A stretch of 63,290 bases of DNA from Chloroflexota bacterium (GCA_015222205.1 JADFUW010000027.1:1-63290), one strand, 5' to 3'; shown: positions 8,712 to 18,023, counted from the first letter of the stretch. The notes: generated from the letters alone by a model not told the origin. Made by a program: numbers and translations.

Positions 8712-9672
8712 CCAAGAAGCGATTCATGACAGAGGATTTCTGATTTCACCGGGCCCGCATCTCTGGAAGGGGCTCTCGGTGAGCAAGATAATGTACCTTG
8801 TGGTGCTTGCCCTCCTGTTTCCTGCCGGAGCGGGGGTCTATTTCTTCGGGTATAACGCCCTTTCGGTAATGGGTGTGAGTGTGGGCACGGCCATCCTTAC
8901 TGAGTATCTATGTAAGAGATTAAGGGGCCAGGCCTTTGTCATGGACGGGAGCGCCGTTGTTACCGGGCTTCTCCTCGCCCTAATCCTACCGCCGACAGTA
9001 TCCTTGTGGATGGTGGCAATTGGCTCTATATTTGCTATTGCCATTGTCAAAGAAGCCTTTGGTGGTTTGGGGCACAATATATTTAACCCTGCCCTCGGAG
9101 GCAGGGCTTTTATGTCAGTCAGCTTCTCAATGGAGATGACAACATGGGTATTGCCGATGGGCTTTGGTGCCGATGCTATAACCTCTGCCACTCCCCTGAG
9201 CGGGACTTCTGTCTGGCAGCCTTTCGACCCTTCTGTATATCAGGCAATGTTCCTGGGTAACATCGGCGGCTGCATAGGCGAGACCTCGGCTCTTCTTATA
9301 ATTATTGGCGGCGTTTTTCTTATAGCACGCGGTATCATAAACTGGAGAATTCCGGCAGTCTATATCGGAACGGTTGTCCTGATGGCTCTTGGCTTAGGCG
9401 AGGACCCCCTGTTTCATATTCTGGCGGGGGGGCTTATGCTGGGGGCTTTCTTTATGGCTACGGACTATGTGACCTCTCCCCTTACTAACCGGGGGAAAAT
9501 AATATTCAGCGTGGCTCTGGGAGTATTAACCGTGCTGATAAGGCGCTTCGGCGGTATGCCCGAGGGGGTTTGTTACTCCATCCTCTTCATGAATGCCATT
9601 ACCCCCCTTATTGACCGCTATACTAAAGTAAGGCCGTATGGCCTGGTAAAGAGGGCGGAAGGTGCCGGCTAA
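8671..9672 (+). CDS. rnfD: Rnf complex subunit RnfD
   Basis: Integral membrane subunit related to NqrB, carrying a covalently bound FMN. The likely flavinylation site is the threonine in DAITSATPLSGTS, matching the DxxTxAT pattern of RnfD; ApbE would load it. Eight to ten membrane segments are visible from about residue 35. The first 30 residues are hydrophilic and include the duplicated TQEGSQ unit, which is not part of the normal family N-terminus. Start GTG overlaps the rnfC stop; another possible start lies further in, for example near VSKIMYLVV. Confidence 0.92.
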   Translation: MTQEGSQGLTQEGSQEAIHDRGFLISPGPHLWKGLSVSKIMYLVVLALLFPAGAGVYFFGYNALSVMGVSVGTAILTEYLCKRLRGQAFVMDGSAVVTGLLLALILPPTVSLWMVAIGSIFAIAIVKEAFGGLGHNIFNPALGGRAFMSVSFSMEMTTWVLPMGFGADAITSATPLSGTSVWQPFDPSVYQAMFLGNIGGCIGETSALLIIIGGVFLIARGIINWRIPAVYIGTVVLMALGLGEDPLFHILAGGLMLGAFFMATDYVTSPLTNRGKIIFSVALGVLTVLIRRFGGMPEGVCYSILFMNAITPLIDRYTKVRPYGLVKRAEGAG

Positions 9673-10201
9673 AAACACTCTTAAAAATGTTTTCCCTGTA
9701 ATCCTGCTTACGGTAGTGGTGGCTGTGGCAGTCACGCTGCTTGCTTTTACCGACAGCTTTACCCGGGATAGGATTGAAGCCCAGGAGGAGCAGAAAGTAC
9801 AGAGCATGCTCTCCGAAATGTTCCCCGATATGAGCCGATATGATTTTAAGGATGATATATATACATTATATTCTGATGGAGAGAAGGTTGGCTATGCCTT
9901 TATCGCCATAGGTAAGGGATACGGGGGTGATATTAACATCCTGGTCGGGCTTGAGGATGCGGAGACAATAAAGGGTATAACCATAATCTCCCATGAAGAG
10001 ACGCCGGGGTTGGGTAGTAGAATAGCTGAGCCGTTTTTTACCGAGCAATTTACCGGTATAAATGTTGGCGATGTGGCTTTAAGCCGGGATGGCGGTCAGA
10101 TAGATGCCATAACCAGCTCCACGATAAGCTCCTCGGCAGTCGTTGATGCTGTTAGAGCTACCGCTATGGAAAAGGTTAAACTACTAGAGGGCAGTGAGTA
10201 A
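9662..10201 (+). CDS. rnfG: Rnf complex subunit RnfG
   Basis: A 179-residue subunit with one N-terminal membrane helix (VFPVILLTVVVAVAVTLLAF) and an extracytoplasmic FMN-binding domain. The covalent FMN threonine should lie in DAITSSTISS, equivalent to the family's GAT(T/S) motif. The middle carries the expected ITIISHEETPGLG. The GTG start overlaps rnfD by 11 nt. It carries electrons between RnfD and the membrane subunits. Confidence 0.92.
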   Translation: MPAKNTLKNVFPVILLTVVVAVAVTLLAFTDSFTRDRIEAQEEQKVQSMLSEMFPDMSRYDFKDDIYTLYSDGEKVGYAFIAIGKGYGGDINILVGLEDAETIKGITIISHEETPGLGSRIAEPFFTEQFTGINVGDVALSRDGGQIDAITSSTISSSAVVDAVRATAMEKVKLLEGSE

Positions 10202-10212
10202 GGAGGCTAAAG

Positions 10213-10827
10213 ATGGGTAAATTCGGTAAGGAGTTTGCCAAGGGGCTAATTCTATCTAATCCGGTCTTTGTCCTGGCCCTCGGTTTATGCCCAGCGCTGG
10301 CTATTAGTACCTCAATTGATAATGCACTGGGTATGACCCTGGCGGTACTTATTGTCCTTTTGGGGTCGAATATAATAATAGCCGCCATAAGAGGATTTGT
10401 TCCGAGCATAACGAGAATTCCTATATTTATTGTCGTCATTGCTACCCTGGTTACCGTTGTTAATCTAATATTTCATGCCTACCTTCCGGATATGTATGAG
10501 TCACTGGGTATATTCCTGCCCCTCGTTGTCGTAAACTGTATTATACTCGGTCGAGCTGAGGCTTTTGCCTCCAAGAATCCAATATTGCACTCCATTGCTG
10601 ATGCCCTGGGAATTACCGTTGGCTTTATGTTAGCCCTGCTTATGATATCATTCATAAGGCAGATACTCGGCACCGGTAGCCTATCGGTGTTTGGTTTTGA
10701 CTTTTTTACCCTACCTGTCCTGGGGGAACACCCCATAGTTATCTTTGTACTGCCGTACGGGGCATTCTTGATTATAGGGCTGCTCATGGCACTGTTTAAA
10801 CGAACGGGGGTGATGAAGGGTGAATGA
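10213..10827 (+). CDS. rnfE: Rnf complex subunit RnfE
   Basis: Integral membrane subunit of 204 residues with about six helices, homologous to NqrD. Diagnostic stretches are NPVFVLALGLCPALAIS and PLVVVNCIILGRAEAFA. RnfE and RnfA pack as an inverted pair with a shared [2Fe-2S] centre between them; the conserved cysteines in LGLCPAL and VNCIILG are present. The start follows AGGAGGCTAAAG. Confidence 0.95.
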   Translation: MGKFGKEFAKGLILSNPVFVLALGLCPALAISTSIDNALGMTLAVLIVLLGSNIIIAAIRGFVPSITRIPIFIVVIATLVTVVNLIFHAYLPDMYESLGIFLPLVVVNCIILGRAEAFASKNPILHSIADALGITVGFMLALLMISFIRQILGTGSLSVFGFDFFTLPVLGEHPIVIFVLPYGAFLIIGLLMALFKRTGVMKGE

Positions 10828-11395
10828 GCTTATTGCCATATTCCTCGGTATGGTTTTAATCAATAACTTTATTCTGGTGAGGTTCTTGGGGCTTTGCCCC
10901 TTCTTTGGCGTCTCTAAGAAGCTAGGCCCCGCTATCAGTATGGGGGTAGCGGTCACCTTTGTCATGACTATTGCCTCCGTTGCTACCTGGCTCATCCGTA
11001 ATTATATCCTGATTCCTTTTGACATTGAGTATATGAATATCGTTATCTTCATACTGGTGATAGCCACGCTGGTCCAGATTATAGAGCTGTTCATCAAAAA
11101 GACGAATATCGGGCTTTATTTTGCCTTTGGTATATACCTGCCGCTCATTACCACGAATTGTGCTGTGCTTGGTATCACCCTGATAAACGCTACCCAGAAT
11201 TACTCGTTCGGTGGTAGCGTGGTGGCTGCCCTCGGTGGTGGCTTGGGCTTTACCCTAGTCCTGGCCATGATGTCGGGCATACGGGAAAAGCTGGAGCTGG
11301 CTAATACCCCTAAGTCAATGAGGGGACTGCCCATCGCCTTTTTAATAGCTGCGTTGCTTGGTCTTGCCTTCTCTGGATTTGGGGGGATGATATAA
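10820..11395 (+). CDS. rnfA: Rnf complex subunit RnfA
   Basis: A 191-residue, six-helix membrane subunit homologous to NqrE and paired with RnfE. Conserved segments are NNFILVRFLGLCPFFGVSKK and PLITTNCAVLG, which hold the cysteine ligands. The GTG start overlaps the end of rnfE by eight bases, indicating translational coupling. Confidence 0.95.
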   Translation: MNELIAIFLGMVLINNFILVRFLGLCPFFGVSKKLGPAISMGVAVTFVMTIASVATWLIRNYILIPFDIEYMNIVIFILVIATLVQIIELFIKKTNIGLYFAFGIYLPLITTNCAVLGITLINATQNYSFGGSVVAALGGGLGFTLVLAMMSGIREKLELANTPKSMRGLPIAFLIAALLGLAFSGFGGMI

Positions 11396-11434
11396 TAGAT
11401 GGTATAATATGGAATAGAGGATCTAGAAGAGAAG

Positions 11435-12277
11435 ATGATTATAGGCATACTCACCGCTATAGGCTTAGCCTGCGGGTTAATAATATACATGGTACATATT
11501 AAGGTTCCGCAAAAGGTAAAGGGACTTGAAAAAACGGAGGAGATAAACTCTATCCTGCCCGGGATGAACTGCGGTGCCTGTGGCTATCCCGGTTGTTTTG
11601 GTTATGCTCAGGCACTGGCTAAAGACCCAGACCTAGTGGTTAAGACACCGTGCTCTCAGGTGCTACAGGATGCCGAGAAGCTAGAGCAACTGGAAAAAGC
11701 CCTCGGTATAACCTTGGATGCATCGGAGATGAGCAAAAAGGCCCTTGTCCACTGTGATGGTAACTCGGAGGTTATCTGTAGTTATTCCGGAGTCCAGACA
11801 TGCAAGGCGGCCGCTCAACTTCTCCGGGGGTACAAGAAGTGCCCCTATGCCTGCCTGGGTCTTGACGATTGTGTAAAGATCTGTCCCCAGGGTGCCATAT
11901 CTATAGACCCGGAGAAGAATGTAGCTATCGTTGACCCGGAGGAATGTACCGGATGCGGGCTTTGTGTAGTTGAATGTCCGCAGGACCTCATTGAGTTGGT
12001 TTCGCCAGGGACGAAGATTGCTTTTCTCTGTAGTTACAAGCCGTTGAAGAACATTCCGGGTAGGGAGAGGTGTGATTTTGGCTGCATCCACTGTCGAAAG
12101 TGCTTTAAGGCTTGTGAAGACGAGGCTATAGAGTGGAACAAGGAATTGGCTATACCCGAGTTTAATCAGGAGAAGTGTACCCTCTGTCATAAATGCATTG
12201 AGGTGTGTGAGCAGAATACCCTGGCTGATTTTACCAAAATAGGGAAAGGGAAAGAGGCCGAACTGGTTTCAGTATGA
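11435..12277 (+). CDS. rnfB: Rnf complex subunit RnfB (polyferredoxin)
   Basis: RnfB takes electrons from reduced ferredoxin. A single N-terminal membrane helix (residues 2-20) is followed by the Fe-S domain CGACGYPGCFGYAQAL...C and then several [4Fe-4S] motifs: CPYACLGLDDCVKICP, CTGCGLCVVECP, CIHCRKCFKAC and CTLCHKCIEVC. This is about five clusters in 280 residues, the long form found in anaerobes. It closes the rnfCDGEAB order used by clostridia and Thermotoga. Confidence 0.95.
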   Translation: MIIGILTAIGLACGLIIYMVHIKVPQKVKGLEKTEEINSILPGMNCGACGYPGCFGYAQALAKDPDLVVKTPCSQVLQDAEKLEQLEKALGITLDASEMSKKALVHCDGNSEVICSYSGVQTCKAAAQLLRGYKKCPYACLGLDDCVKICPQGAISIDPEKNVAIVDPEECTGCGLCVVECPQDLIELVSPGTKIAFLCSYKPLKNIPGRERCDFGCIHCRKCFKACEDEAIEWNKELAIPEFNQEKCTLCHKCIEVCEQNTLADFTKIGKGKEAELVSV

Positions 12278-12328
12278 TATTCGCCAGGAAGCAGGATAAT
12301 AAAGGCTACTTTAATAAGTTTATAGAGA

Positions 12329-12886
12329 ATGCGAGTTATCGCTGGTAAAGTAAAGGGACACCGACTTAAAGCACCAAAGGACGCTAGGATTACTCGCCCA
12401 GCAACAGATTTAGTGCGAGGTGCTATTTTCTCTATTCTGGAAGCTACTACCAGTGAGTGGACACAAGTGCTCGATTTATTCTCTGGTAGTGGTGCTTTAG
12501 GTATTGAGGCGCTAAGTCGCGGTGCTCAGTGGGTTGACTTTGTTGAGCAGGAGCCACGGTGTTGTGATATAATTAGGCAAAATTTAGAAAAGACGAGGCT
12601 CATCGCTCAGGCTCGTATTTACTGTTGTGATGTTGCTAAAGCAATTCTCTTTCTGAATAAGGAGTATAGCATTATACTAATGGACCCGCCCTATTCTAAT
12701 CCGTCTATAGGCAAATTGGTAACCCAACTGGCAACCTCCCCACTCGTCGGCCCAAACTCAATCGTAGTGGTAACACATTCCTCTCGTCTTCCCTTAGAAC
12801 CGGTATATGCTACACTGAGTCTTGCTAAAGAGCGTCGCCACGGGGATAGTTGTATTGCCGTATACCGAAAGGAGAATAAGCCTTGA
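12329..12886 (+). CDS. rsmD: 16S rRNA (guanine(966)-N2)-methyltransferase RsmD
   Basis: SAM-dependent methyltransferase of 185 residues that modifies G966 of 16S rRNA. The N-terminus MRVIAGKVKGHRLKAP is typical, SAM motif I is VLDLFSGSGALGIEALSRGA, and the catalytic motif is MDPPY. It overlaps coaD by four bases (TTGA), a gene pair seen in very many bacteria. Confidence 0.95.
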   Translation: MRVIAGKVKGHRLKAPKDARITRPATDLVRGAIFSILEATTSEWTQVLDLFSGSGALGIEALSRGAQWVDFVEQEPRCCDIIRQNLEKTRLIAQARIYCCDVAKAILFLNKEYSIILMDPPYSNPSIGKLVTQLATSPLVGPNSIVVVTHSSRLPLEPVYATLSLAKERRHGDSCIAVYRKENKP

Positions 12887-13359
12887 CTATTGCTATCTAC
12901 CCCGGCAGCTTCGACCCCATAACTAATGGGCATCTTGATATTATCACCAGAGCCGCTAAACTATTCGAAAAGTTAATTATCGGGGTCTACGATAGACCAA
13001 ACAAGTCTCTACTCTTCACTACCGAGGAGAGGGTAGAGATGGTAAAGCAATCAGTAGCGACTCTACCCAGAGTTGAGGCAAGGGTTTTTAGCGGACTGAC
13101 CGTTAGCTTTGCCAGGGAGGTGAAGGCACAGGCTATAGTGCGCGGGTTAAGAATGAGTGCTGACTTCGAGAGGGAGTTCGACCTGGCTATGATGCACAAA
13201 GAGTTATCTCCTGAGATAGAGATAGTCTGTTTAATGGCAGACCTAAAATATCAGTTCCTTAGCTCTAGTCTCCTCAAGGAGGCTGCTGAGCTGGGGGCTA
13301 CTGTTGATGGTTTCGTCCCTAAACATGTAGCCATAGCGCTAAGAAAGAAGGTTAAATAA
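12883..13359 (+). CDS. coaD: Phosphopantetheine adenylyltransferase
   Basis: Penultimate enzyme of coenzyme A synthesis: transfers AMP from ATP to 4'-phosphopantetheine. The 158-residue protein starts with YPGSFDPITNGHLDII (the TxGH nucleotidyl-transfer motif) and has FLSSSLLKE near the end (family ISSTxxR/K). The start is TTG with AAAGGAG upstream, overlapping the rsmD stop. Pantothenate for this pathway would come from the pan genes at 55-58 kb. Confidence 0.96.
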   Translation: MTIAIYPGSFDPITNGHLDIITRAAKLFEKLIIGVYDRPNKSLLFTTEERVEMVKQSVATLPRVEARVFSGLTVSFAREVKAQAIVRGLRMSADFEREFDLAMMHKELSPEIEIVCLMADLKYQFLSSSLLKEAAELGATVDGFVPKHVAIALRKKVK

Positions 13360-13432
13360 CCAAATGTAGAGATTGCTCAAAAACGGAGAGTATTAAAACC
13401 AGTTTTTTAAGGAACAAAGACAGGAGGTATAT

Positions 13433-13708
13433 ATGGCGTACAAGATTACTGACGAGTGTATTAGTTGCGGGGCCTGCGAGCCCGAGTGCCCAAATGAGGC
13501 AATTAGCGAGGGGGAGACTATCTATGTGATTGACCCCGATAAGTGTACTGAGTGTATTGGTAGCCATGAATCACCCCAGTGCGCTGAAGTCTGCCCTATA
13601 GACAACTGCTGCATACCCGACCCTGAGCATCCGGAGACCAAAGAGCAGCTTCTCGAAAAATGGCGTAAGCTGCACCCGGGTGAAGAGCCAGCTGACGGCA
13701 CCTATTAA
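13433..13708 (+). CDS. 2[4Fe-4S] ferredoxin, YfhL/Allochromatium type
   Basis: A 91-residue ferredoxin with [12 protein letters not shown], then the second motif interrupted by an insertion ([22 protein letters not shown]), which marks the low-potential YfhL/AlvinFdx subgroup. A strong ribosome site (ACAGGAGG) precedes the ATG. It lies shortly after rnfB on the same strand and could be the ferredoxin that feeds Rnf; this link is positional only. Confidence 0.92.
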   Translation: MAYKITDECISCGACEPECPNEAISEGETIYVIDPDKCTECIGSHESPQCAEVCPIDNCCIPDPEHPETKEQLLEKWRKLHPGEEPADGTY

Positions 13709-13732
13709 GACTAAATAATACGTGTAACGGAA

Positions 13733-13781
13733 AGCAACCCCTTGTTAGTAGCCAACGTTAGTTGGTCTAATGGGGGTTGCT
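13733..13781. terminator. Bidirectional hairpin terminator
   Basis: Arms AGCAACCCC and GGGGTTGCT pair perfectly over 9 bp, and an inner CCAAC/GTTGG helix extends the structure. On the plus strand it is followed by a T-rich run (CGTTGTTTCTCTTTT). It sits between the converging ferredoxin and CvpA genes. Confidence 0.75.
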
Positions 13782-13823
13782 CGTTGTTTCTCTTTTGCTA
13801 TGACTTAAACGGTCTGTAACCAG

Positions 13824-14312
13824 CTACTCAAAGAAAGGCCGTATGGCATCAAATTCGCTGGGTAGCAGAGCTAGCACCCTGGGGAATTCGTTTAATAAGA
13901 TAGGCGCTATTCTTGATTCGGTAATAGCCCCCGGGATACCTAAATATTTGACCCAGATGGCTAAAATGGCACCACAGAATATGGCTCCCAGCATAAAACC
14001 AAGCACCGCACCGACGAGACGATTAACCCAGCCTAGCATTATCACCGAGGCTGCCCGCTCTATTAAGCGTGCCAATAAAGCAGCAATCACCATTACACCA
14101 ATAAATATGATGGTAAAGGCAGCCGCCTTCGCCCAACCGGGTGAGGTAATAAGTGTTAGCTGCTCAGAGAAGGGAATATAGTAGCGCCCGGCCAGGAATA
14201 TGCCAAGTATCAGTCCAGCCAGGGTTAGGGCAGCTTTTATTATTCCCTTTCTCAGCCCAATAAAGGTAGTAATACCTATAGCTACTATGAGAACTATATC
14301 AAGCCAATTCAT
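13824..14312 (-). CDS. CvpA family membrane protein
   Basis: A 162-residue protein with four membrane helices and the CvpA-family start NWLDIVLIVAIGITTFIGLRKGIIKA. Homologues are linked to colicin V production or membrane stress, but the biochemical role is not established. It follows the ABC permease on the same strand and may be its cotranscribed last gene, 46 bp away. Confidence 0.8.
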   Translation of the reverse strand: MNWLDIVLIVAIGITTFIGLRKGIIKAALTLAGLILGIFLAGRYYIPFSEQLTLITSPGWAKAAAFTIIFIGVMVIAALLARLIERAASVIMLGWVNRLVGAVLGFMLGAIFCGAILAIWVKYLGIPGAITESRIAPILLNEFPRVLALLPSEFDAIRPFFE

Positions 14313-14358
14313 AGAAACTTACTTACCTTTATATATGGCGTTTGCAGCATCTATAATA

Positions 14359-15609
14359 TCATCCGTAGTGTAGGGCATCAATGGGATTAAGCCGGGCTGC
14401 CCTCAGTGCCGGGTATATCCCGGAGACAAGACCAATAAAAATAGAGACTGATATCGCCAAGATTACAATATCTGGTGATACCACGGCTGGAATTGCTTCT
14501 CCGCCAATATTTATACGGGAAATAAGGTGTGATACAATGAAGCCCCCAATTACGCCGATAGCGCTACCGACCAGGCTAATCATGGCTGCCTCAAGCAGGA
14601 ATTGACCCAAGATATCCCGTCGCTTAGCCCCCAGTGCCTTGCGGACGCCTATCTCCCGGGTGCGCTCGGTTACGGAAACCAGCATGATATTCATAATGCC
14701 GATGCCACCAACGAGCAGGGAAATGCCAGCAATAGCCCCTAAGAATATGGTGAATACCCCGGTTATCTGCTCCAACATACCAACTATCTCCTCCTGACTG
14801 ATAGCACGGAAGTCATCCTCGTCGTCAGCGGCTAGACGATGGCGCTGCCGCAAAACATCCTCAATATCATAAATGGCTTCATCTATAGCCTTGGCACTGG
14901 CTACCTGAACCATAATTGAGTCAACAGCATCTTCGCCACTAGCCGTCTGCTGGGTAAATAGACGGGTGTGAAAGGTGGTTATGGGTACCATAAGCAGCTC
15001 ATCCTCACTAACCCCCATAAACGCCCCACCCTTAGCCTCCAGAACCCCGATAACAGTAAACCGACGCCCCTTAATCTTAATCTTTTGCCCGATAGGGTCT
15101 TCCAAATCAAACAGGTCGGTAGCCACTTTATCCCCAAGCACTGCCACCGAATCTCTACGAGACACATTCCTCTCGGAAATAAATTGACCCGAGGCTAGAG
15201 AATAATTTAATAGCCACTGACAATCAGGGGTAACTCCATTTATTATGGTGACTACACTTTCGCCACCAAATGACACCTCACCATAGTTATCACATGACGG
15301 AGCTACTGCTACTACCGAGCGGACATGGTCTGGGTTAGCCAATGCCTTGGCATCATCCATGGTGAGGGTAGGCTCCACGGAAGGTGGCCCCATTAGCCCG
15401 GGGCCGGGTATGCTAGGCAACACATAAATTACATTCGTGCCCAGGTCTTCAAAAGTAGAGGTAATCATCGCTTGGGCACCTCTACCTATTGACATAAGTC
15501 CTATTACCGCCGTCACCCCGATTATTATGCCCAGCATAGTTAGTGTGGAGCGCAGTTTATTGGACGCAAGTGACTTTATAGCACTAACTAGGGAGTCTCT
15601 GAACTTCAC
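14359..15609 (-). CDS. MacB-type ABC transporter permease
   Basis: A 416-residue permease with FtsX topology: one N-terminal helix (MLGIIIGVTAVIGLMSIG), a large extracytoplasmic MacB core domain, and three C-terminal helices (from about 290) ending in GIYPALRAARLNPIDALHYG, the standard family ending. The start is a GTG one base overlapping the ATPase stop (TAGTG), with GGGAGG ten bases upstream. With the ATPase and adaptor it forms a MacAB-like export complex; the cargo is unknown. Confidence 0.92.
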   Translation of the reverse strand: MKFRDSLVSAIKSLASNKLRSTLTMLGIIIGVTAVIGLMSIGRGAQAMITSTFEDLGTNVIYVLPSIPGPGLMGPPSVEPTLTMDDAKALANPDHVRSVVAVAPSCDNYGEVSFGGESVVTIINGVTPDCQWLLNYSLASGQFISERNVSRRDSVAVLGDKVATDLFDLEDPIGQKIKIKGRRFTVIGVLEAKGGAFMGVSEDELLMVPITTFHTRLFTQQTASGEDAVDSIMVQVASAKAIDEAIYDIEDVLRQRHRLAADDEDDFRAISQEEIVGMLEQITGVFTIFLGAIAGISLLVGGIGIMNIMLVSVTERTREIGVRKALGAKRRDILGQFLLEAAMISLVGSAIGVIGGFIVSHLISRINIGGEAIPAVVSPDIVILAISVSIFIGLVSGIYPALRAARLNPIDALHYG

Positions 15610-16280
15610 TAGCTGGTAATCCTCCCATCAGAAAGGCGAATCGTTCTCTGGGCCTGAGCAGCTATATCTGTCTCATGGGTAATCAGGATTATAGTTTTAC
15701 CCTCTTGGTGAAGCTGGCGGAAAATAGACATAATCTCGGCAGAAGAATGAGTGTCAAGATTACCCGTTGGCTCATCAGCTAGGATGAGAGCGGGATTATT
15801 AACCAGCGCCCGGGCGATGGCTACCCGTTGTTGCTCACCGCCGGATAGCTCGGTAGGTTTATGATTGGCCCTCCCCCCCAGTCCTACCCACTCTAGTGCC
15901 TCGGCAGTACGTTCTCGTCTGTGGTGGACACCGCCACTATAGATAAGGGGCAGCTCTACATTGGCTAAGGCAGTAGCCCGCGGCAGAAGGTTAAAGTCCT
16001 GAAAGACAAAACCAATCTTTTTATTTCTCATCTCGGCTAACTGATTATCATTGAGCTGACTGACATCAACCCCGTCAAAGAGATATTTACCCGAAGTAGG
16101 CTTATCCAGACAGCCTATTATGTTTAACATGGTTGATTTACCCGAGCCTGAGGCACCAATAATGGACACCATCTCTCCCGCGGTAATAGAGAGAGTTACT
16201 CCCCTCAGGGCATTAATCTCTACCTTACCCATGCGGTAAACCTTGGTAATATTTTCCAGCTCTATCATATCTTTAGGCAT
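15609..16280 (-). CDS. MacB/LolD-type ABC transporter ATP-binding protein
   Basis: A 223-residue ATPase with Walker [11 protein letters not shown]-loop [10 protein letters not shown], signature [15 protein letters not shown], Walker [13 protein letters not shown] and switch His in LITHE. This is the mechanotransmission ABC class that works with MacB or FtsX-like permeases. It is coupled to the permease by a one-base overlap. Confidence 0.95.
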   Translation of the reverse strand: MPKDMIELENITKVYRMGKVEINALRGVTLSITAGEMVSIIGASGSGKSTMLNIIGCLDKPTSGKYLFDGVDVSQLNDNQLAEMRNKKIGFVFQDFNLLPRATALANVELPLIYSGGVHHRRERTAEALEWVGLGGRANHKPTELSGGEQQRVAIARALVNNPALILADEPTGNLDTHSSAEIMSIFRQLHQEGKTIILITHETDIAAQAQRTIRLSDGRITS

Positions 16281-16312
16281 ATAATAATCCTGTCAACCCG
16301 AGGTTCTATTTA

Positions 16313-17548
16313 TTAATGAAAAGCACCGAACATTCCTGAGTTTGGCCTAGGCCGCTCTTCTACAGCCACTATTTCTCCCTCGCTAAGTCCAGACTTAATC
16401 TCTGTCTGGAAGCCATCGCTTAAGCCGATAACTACCGGCCGTTCCTCAATCTCCCCAAGCTGTTCATCGACCACAACATAGACCACCGGGCTACCGTTGA
16501 TATATTCAATCGCCCGGTCGGGTATTAGCAAGACATCACTTTGGTCACTGAGTATAATATCAGCGGTAGCACTCATGCCAATCCTCAGGCCAGAACCCTC
16601 AGGAACATCAAAGCCAATCTTAGTACTGTATATAACTATGCCAGCCTCTACCGTTGGCAGTGGAGAAATGGAGATAACCCTGCCCTCAAGCTGAAGCTCC
16701 GGCAGGGCATCAATTTCAATAATGACTCTTTGTTCCGGCACTACTCCGGGGATATCTATCTCATCTAGGTCTACATCTAACTCCATAGTCTTAGTGTCAA
16801 TCAGGTGAATAATTGTTACTTGTGACACACCTGGGGCTGGGATAACATCCCCCTCATCAACATATATATTAGCCACGACTCCGTCAAAGAGGGTAGTGAT
16901 AGTTTCCCCTTCTAGGTCACCCTGTGCCTTTTCTAGAGCCTGCCTGGCTGCTTCTACCTCCTGCTTTCTTAATGCTACCTCCTTGGCATCACCACCAGTC
17001 AGTATTCTGTCCAATTCCTGTTGGGCTCTAGCCAGATCTAACTCGGCATGGTACACTTCATTGGCCCATACATCTTTATATATGTTAGCTTCTTCTAACC
17101 TGTCTTTAGCATAATCCAGGTAGTCCTCAGCACTATAAACCGCCTGTCGCGCCTTATGGATATCAGGTTTAGTATATATCTCTTGAGCATTATCCAGATT
17201 ATATTCTGCCGTCGCCAGGGCTAGCTCTGCCTGGGTTACCGCCAGCTCCAGTTCATCAACATTAAGTGGGGCTAACGAAGCTAACGCTTGACCTGTGCTG
17301 ACCTCATCACCCTCCTCAACATATATCTTCTCCACCTCGCCACCATCGTCAAAAGCTAAATTCACCTCATTTGATGCCTCTACGGAGCCACTGCCGCTAA
17401 CACTAACGGTTAAATCACCCCGAACTACCTCGACCAGTTGCTGTGTGCTCTCTTCTTCATTTCCCCCACTCCCAAATGGGCTACAAGCCACAGTACCGGC
17501 TAAAGCCACACACAATAGTAAGGCGGCTACAATTTCCCAACGCTTCAT
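16313..17548 (-). CDS. MacA/HlyD-like periplasmic adaptor, lipoprotein
   Basis: A 411-residue efflux adaptor. The N-terminus ends in a lipobox-like LAGTVACSP. It then has a biotinyl-lipoyl half (VYVEEGDEVSTGQALASL-like), a coiled-coil hairpin from about 110 to 210 rich in A, E and Q, a second lipoyl half (FDGVVANIYVDEGDV) and a beta-barrel domain. It is the first structural gene after the AbrB-like regulator and would bridge the permease to the outside. Confidence 0.9.
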   Translation of the reverse strand: MKRWEIVAALLLCVALAGTVACSPFGSGGNEEESTQQLVEVVRGDLTVSVSGSGSVEASNEVNLAFDDGGEVEKIYVEEGDEVSTGQALASLAPLNVDELELAVTQAELALATAEYNLDNAQEIYTKPDIHKARQAVYSAEDYLDYAKDRLEEANIYKDVWANEVYHAELDLARAQQELDRILTGGDAKEVALRKQEVEAARQALEKAQGDLEGETITTLFDGVVANIYVDEGDVIPAPGVSQVTIIHLIDTKTMELDVDLDEIDIPGVVPEQRVIIEIDALPELQLEGRVISISPLPTVEAGIVIYSTKIGFDVPEGSGLRIGMSATADIILSDQSDVLLIPDRAIEYINGSPVVYVVVDEQLGEIEERPVVIGLSDGFQTEIKSGLSEGEIVAVEERPRPNSGMFGAFH

Positions 17549-17552
17549 CTAA

Positions 17553-17834
17553 CTAATCCCCCTTTTCTTGCTCGGCTGCTTCTGATTTATACTCTTTCAC
17601 CAGCTTCTCGAAGCGAGCAATCCCTTCACTCATCATACCTAACATGTGTTCCATGACATCGGCTTTGAGTAATGCTAACATTCCTTTTTCATGGCCGGTA
17701 AAAAATAGGAGTGTAGTTCCGGTATCTATGCCCAGCTCCTTGCGGGCATTGACGGGTATAACTATTTGTCCTTTAGGTCCAACCGTAGTTGAGCCAAAGT
17801 ATTTAGGCTCACCCCAGATATTCTTAATTTTCAC
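17553..17834 (-). CDS. AbrB/SpoVT-type DNA-binding protein
   Basis: A 93-residue protein with a swapped-hairpin AbrB domain at the N-terminus (STTVGPKGQIVIPVNARKELGI) and a charged helical tail (MSEGIARFEKLVKEYKSE). Such proteins are small transcription regulators. It is five bases upstream of the adaptor gene and is probably the autoregulated first gene of the efflux operon. GTG start with AAAGGGGG upstream. Confidence 0.85.
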   Translation of the reverse strand: MKIKNIWGEPKYFGSTTVGPKGQIVIPVNARKELGIDTGTTLLFFTGHEKGMLALLKADVMEHMLGMMSEGIARFEKLVKEYKSEAAEQEKGD

Positions 17835-17880
17835 GATACCCCCCTTTAGCTAAGTAGTAATATAAATCTAACCTTCCCTA

Positions 17881-17909
17881 CTTATACTACTTATAAGAAA
17901 AATTGTCAA
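17881..17909 (-). promoter_or_regulatory. Promoter of the AbrB/MacAB-like operon with overlapping palindrome
   Basis: On the minus strand TTGACA (17909-17904) is followed after 17 nt by TATAAG (17886-17881), a strong housekeeping-type promoter. The plus-strand segment CTTATA-CTACT-TATAAG is an inverted repeat lying over the -10, suitable as an operator for the AbrB-like product encoded about 50 bp downstream. Confidence 0.7.
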
Positions 17910-18023
17910 GTGGTTGCTGGAGGATTCGGGGCTAGAATTTAAACGGCAAGGTTAACAAATAGTGCCTAATTAACAAGAATTACCAAGCGGCCAATTGTCT
18001 GCAAAAATCTGAAGCACTGCTGG

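Noticed and set aside
8285-8749. 154-aa and 130-aa minus-strand ORFs
   Set aside because: Shadows of rnfC; no recognisable domains.
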